64,000 nucleotides of DNA from Massilia sp. 9I (GTDB lineage Bacteria; Pseudomonadota; Gammaproteobacteria; Burkholderiales; Burkholderiaceae_D): positions 3,077,795-3,141,794 of the forward strand of contig NZ_LR733275.1 of NCBI RefSeq assembly GCF_902506415.1, in the 5' to 3' direction. Numbering within the stretch: the first letter of the stretch is position 1; each line of letters opens with the position of its first letter. The translations under genes and the position numbers were made by a program. Under the pieces are notes generated by a model. That model made no database searches and was not told where the DNA came from. It worked only from the letters and a program-made list of their open reading frames with translations. Shown in pieces: positions 63,264 through 64,000 of this stretch.

Positions 63264-63956
63264 TTAGCGGACCGGTGCGGGGACCGGGGCCAGGACTTCG
63301 TTCGCGCCCTGGTTGCGGGCCGGCGCCTTGTGGACCATGGTGTAGGCGTAGTCCACGCCCATGCCGTAGGCGCCCGAGTGCTCGGTGACGATCTTGATCA
63401 CGGCGTCATAGGTGTCGCGGTGCGCCCAGTCGCGCTGCCATTCCAGCAGGACTTGCTGCCAGGTGACCGGCACCACGCCGGCCTGCACCATGCGCTGCAT
63501 CGCGAAATCGTGGGCGTCCTTCGAGGTGCCGCCCGAAGCGTCGGCCACCATGTAGATCTCGTACTCGCCTTCCAGCATGGCGCACAGGGCGAAGGTGGTG
63601 TTGCAGACTTCGGTCCACAGTCCCGCCACGATGACCTTCTTGCGGCCGTTGGCTTTCAGCGCGTCGCGGACCTTCTGGTCATCCCAGGAGTTCATCGAGG
63701 TGCGCTCCAGGATCGCGTGGTTCGGGAACACGTCCAGGATTTCGGGGTAGGTGCGGCCGGAGAAGGATTCGGTCTCGACGGTGGTGATGATGGTCGGGAT
63801 GTCGAAGGCCTTGGCTGCCTTGGCCAGGCCGACCACGTTGTTCTTCAGGGTCTGGCGGTCGATCGACTGCACACCGAAGGCCATTTGCGGCTGGTGGTCG
63901 ATGATGATCAGCTGCGAGTTTTCCGGGGTCAGGACTTCCAGTTTTGCGTTGCTCAT
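63264..63956 (-). CDS. Isochorismatase-family cysteine hydrolase (YcaC-like)
   Basis: 230 residues. The catalytic triad of the family is present: aspartate in IIIDHQPQM (about residue 20), lysine in RKKVIVAGLW and Cys118 in WTEVCN. This is the YcaC type rather than true isochorismatase; substrate unknown. AAGGAG is just upstream of the ATG. It is the first gene of the minus-strand operon; a GC-rich hairpin (63229-63250, CGGTCCGCC) lies between it and the amidohydrolase gene. Its promoter is at or beyond the window edge. Confidence 0.9.
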   Translation of the reverse strand: MSNAKLEVLTPENSQLIIIDHQPQMAFGVQSIDRQTLKNNVVGLAKAAKAFDIPTIITTVETESFSGRTYPEILDVFPNHAILERTSMNSWDDQKVRDALKANGRKKVIVAGLWTEVCNTTFALCAMLEGEYEIYMVADASGGTSKDAHDFAMQRMVQAGVVPVTWQQVLLEWQRDWAHRDTYDAVIKIVTEHSGAYGMGVDYAYTMVHKAPARNQGANEVLAPVPAPVR

Positions 63957-64000
63957 GACGTTCTCCTTCAGTAAGTGTTGGACTGCGTTTGGACTTCAGT

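Overview
The window looks like a chromosomal stretch from a high-GC betaproteobacterium of the order Burkholderiales, most likely Oxalobacteraceae (Massilia/Telluria/Duganella/Janthinobacterium type). This is inferred from gene order and protein style, not from a database match: slt / NDUFA9-like / GST / cca with divergent 5-FCL, metK facing two LpxL-type acyltransferases and dapF, DUF484-xerC, CobW GTPase-dksA, STAS protein-hslVU, several porins of the Gram-negative porin family, and an S-adenosylhomocysteine (SAH) riboswitch on ahcY.

Region by region. 1-17.6 kb: a minus-strand pair made of a proline/alanine/threonine-rich lipoprotein and a 5,170-residue protein built from 16 RTX-like modules, four seven-repeat delta-60 blocks and four cadherin-like domains. 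This is the most unusual locus here. 17.6-25.5 kb: a secreted M14 carboxypeptidase, a lipoprotein S41 protease, a fused indolepyruvate ferredoxin oxidoreductase and a divergent Lrp-type regulator. 25.5-36 kb: a dispersed palindromic repeat, a GNAT acetyltransferase, a diguanylate cyclase, the slt-to-cca operon, 5-FCL, and a DUF2946/PepSY pair. 36-40.2 kb: one-carbon and methyl-cycle genes. ahcY sits under the SAH riboswitch, followed by a small membrane protein and metF; metK lies upstream, with an internally deleted IS3-family element in the gap. 40.3-51.1 kb: two lipid A acyltransferases and dapF, then about 6.5 kb of accessory genes (MpaB-type oxygenase, two small hypotheticals, a Sel1 protein, two porins), then DUF484-xerC. 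51.2-56.8 kb: CobW GTPase, dksA, a STAS protein, and hslVU behind a clear sigma-32 promoter. 56.8-64 kb: a helix-turn-helix regulator, a phospholipase D-like protein with palindromes between them, an FKBP lipoprotein, and a minus-strand operon of isochorismatase-type hydrolase, amidohydrolase, DUF1275 and TMEM175 proteins.

How the genes work together. metK, ahcY and metF cover AdoMet synthesis, SAH removal and methyl-group supply, with SAH sensed directly by RNA. hslV and hslU overlap and share a heat-shock promoter. The giant protein and its lipoprotein partner are probably co-transcribed and look like a cell-surface or secreted structure whose export route is not in the window. No complete rRNA, tRNA or CRISPR array was found.
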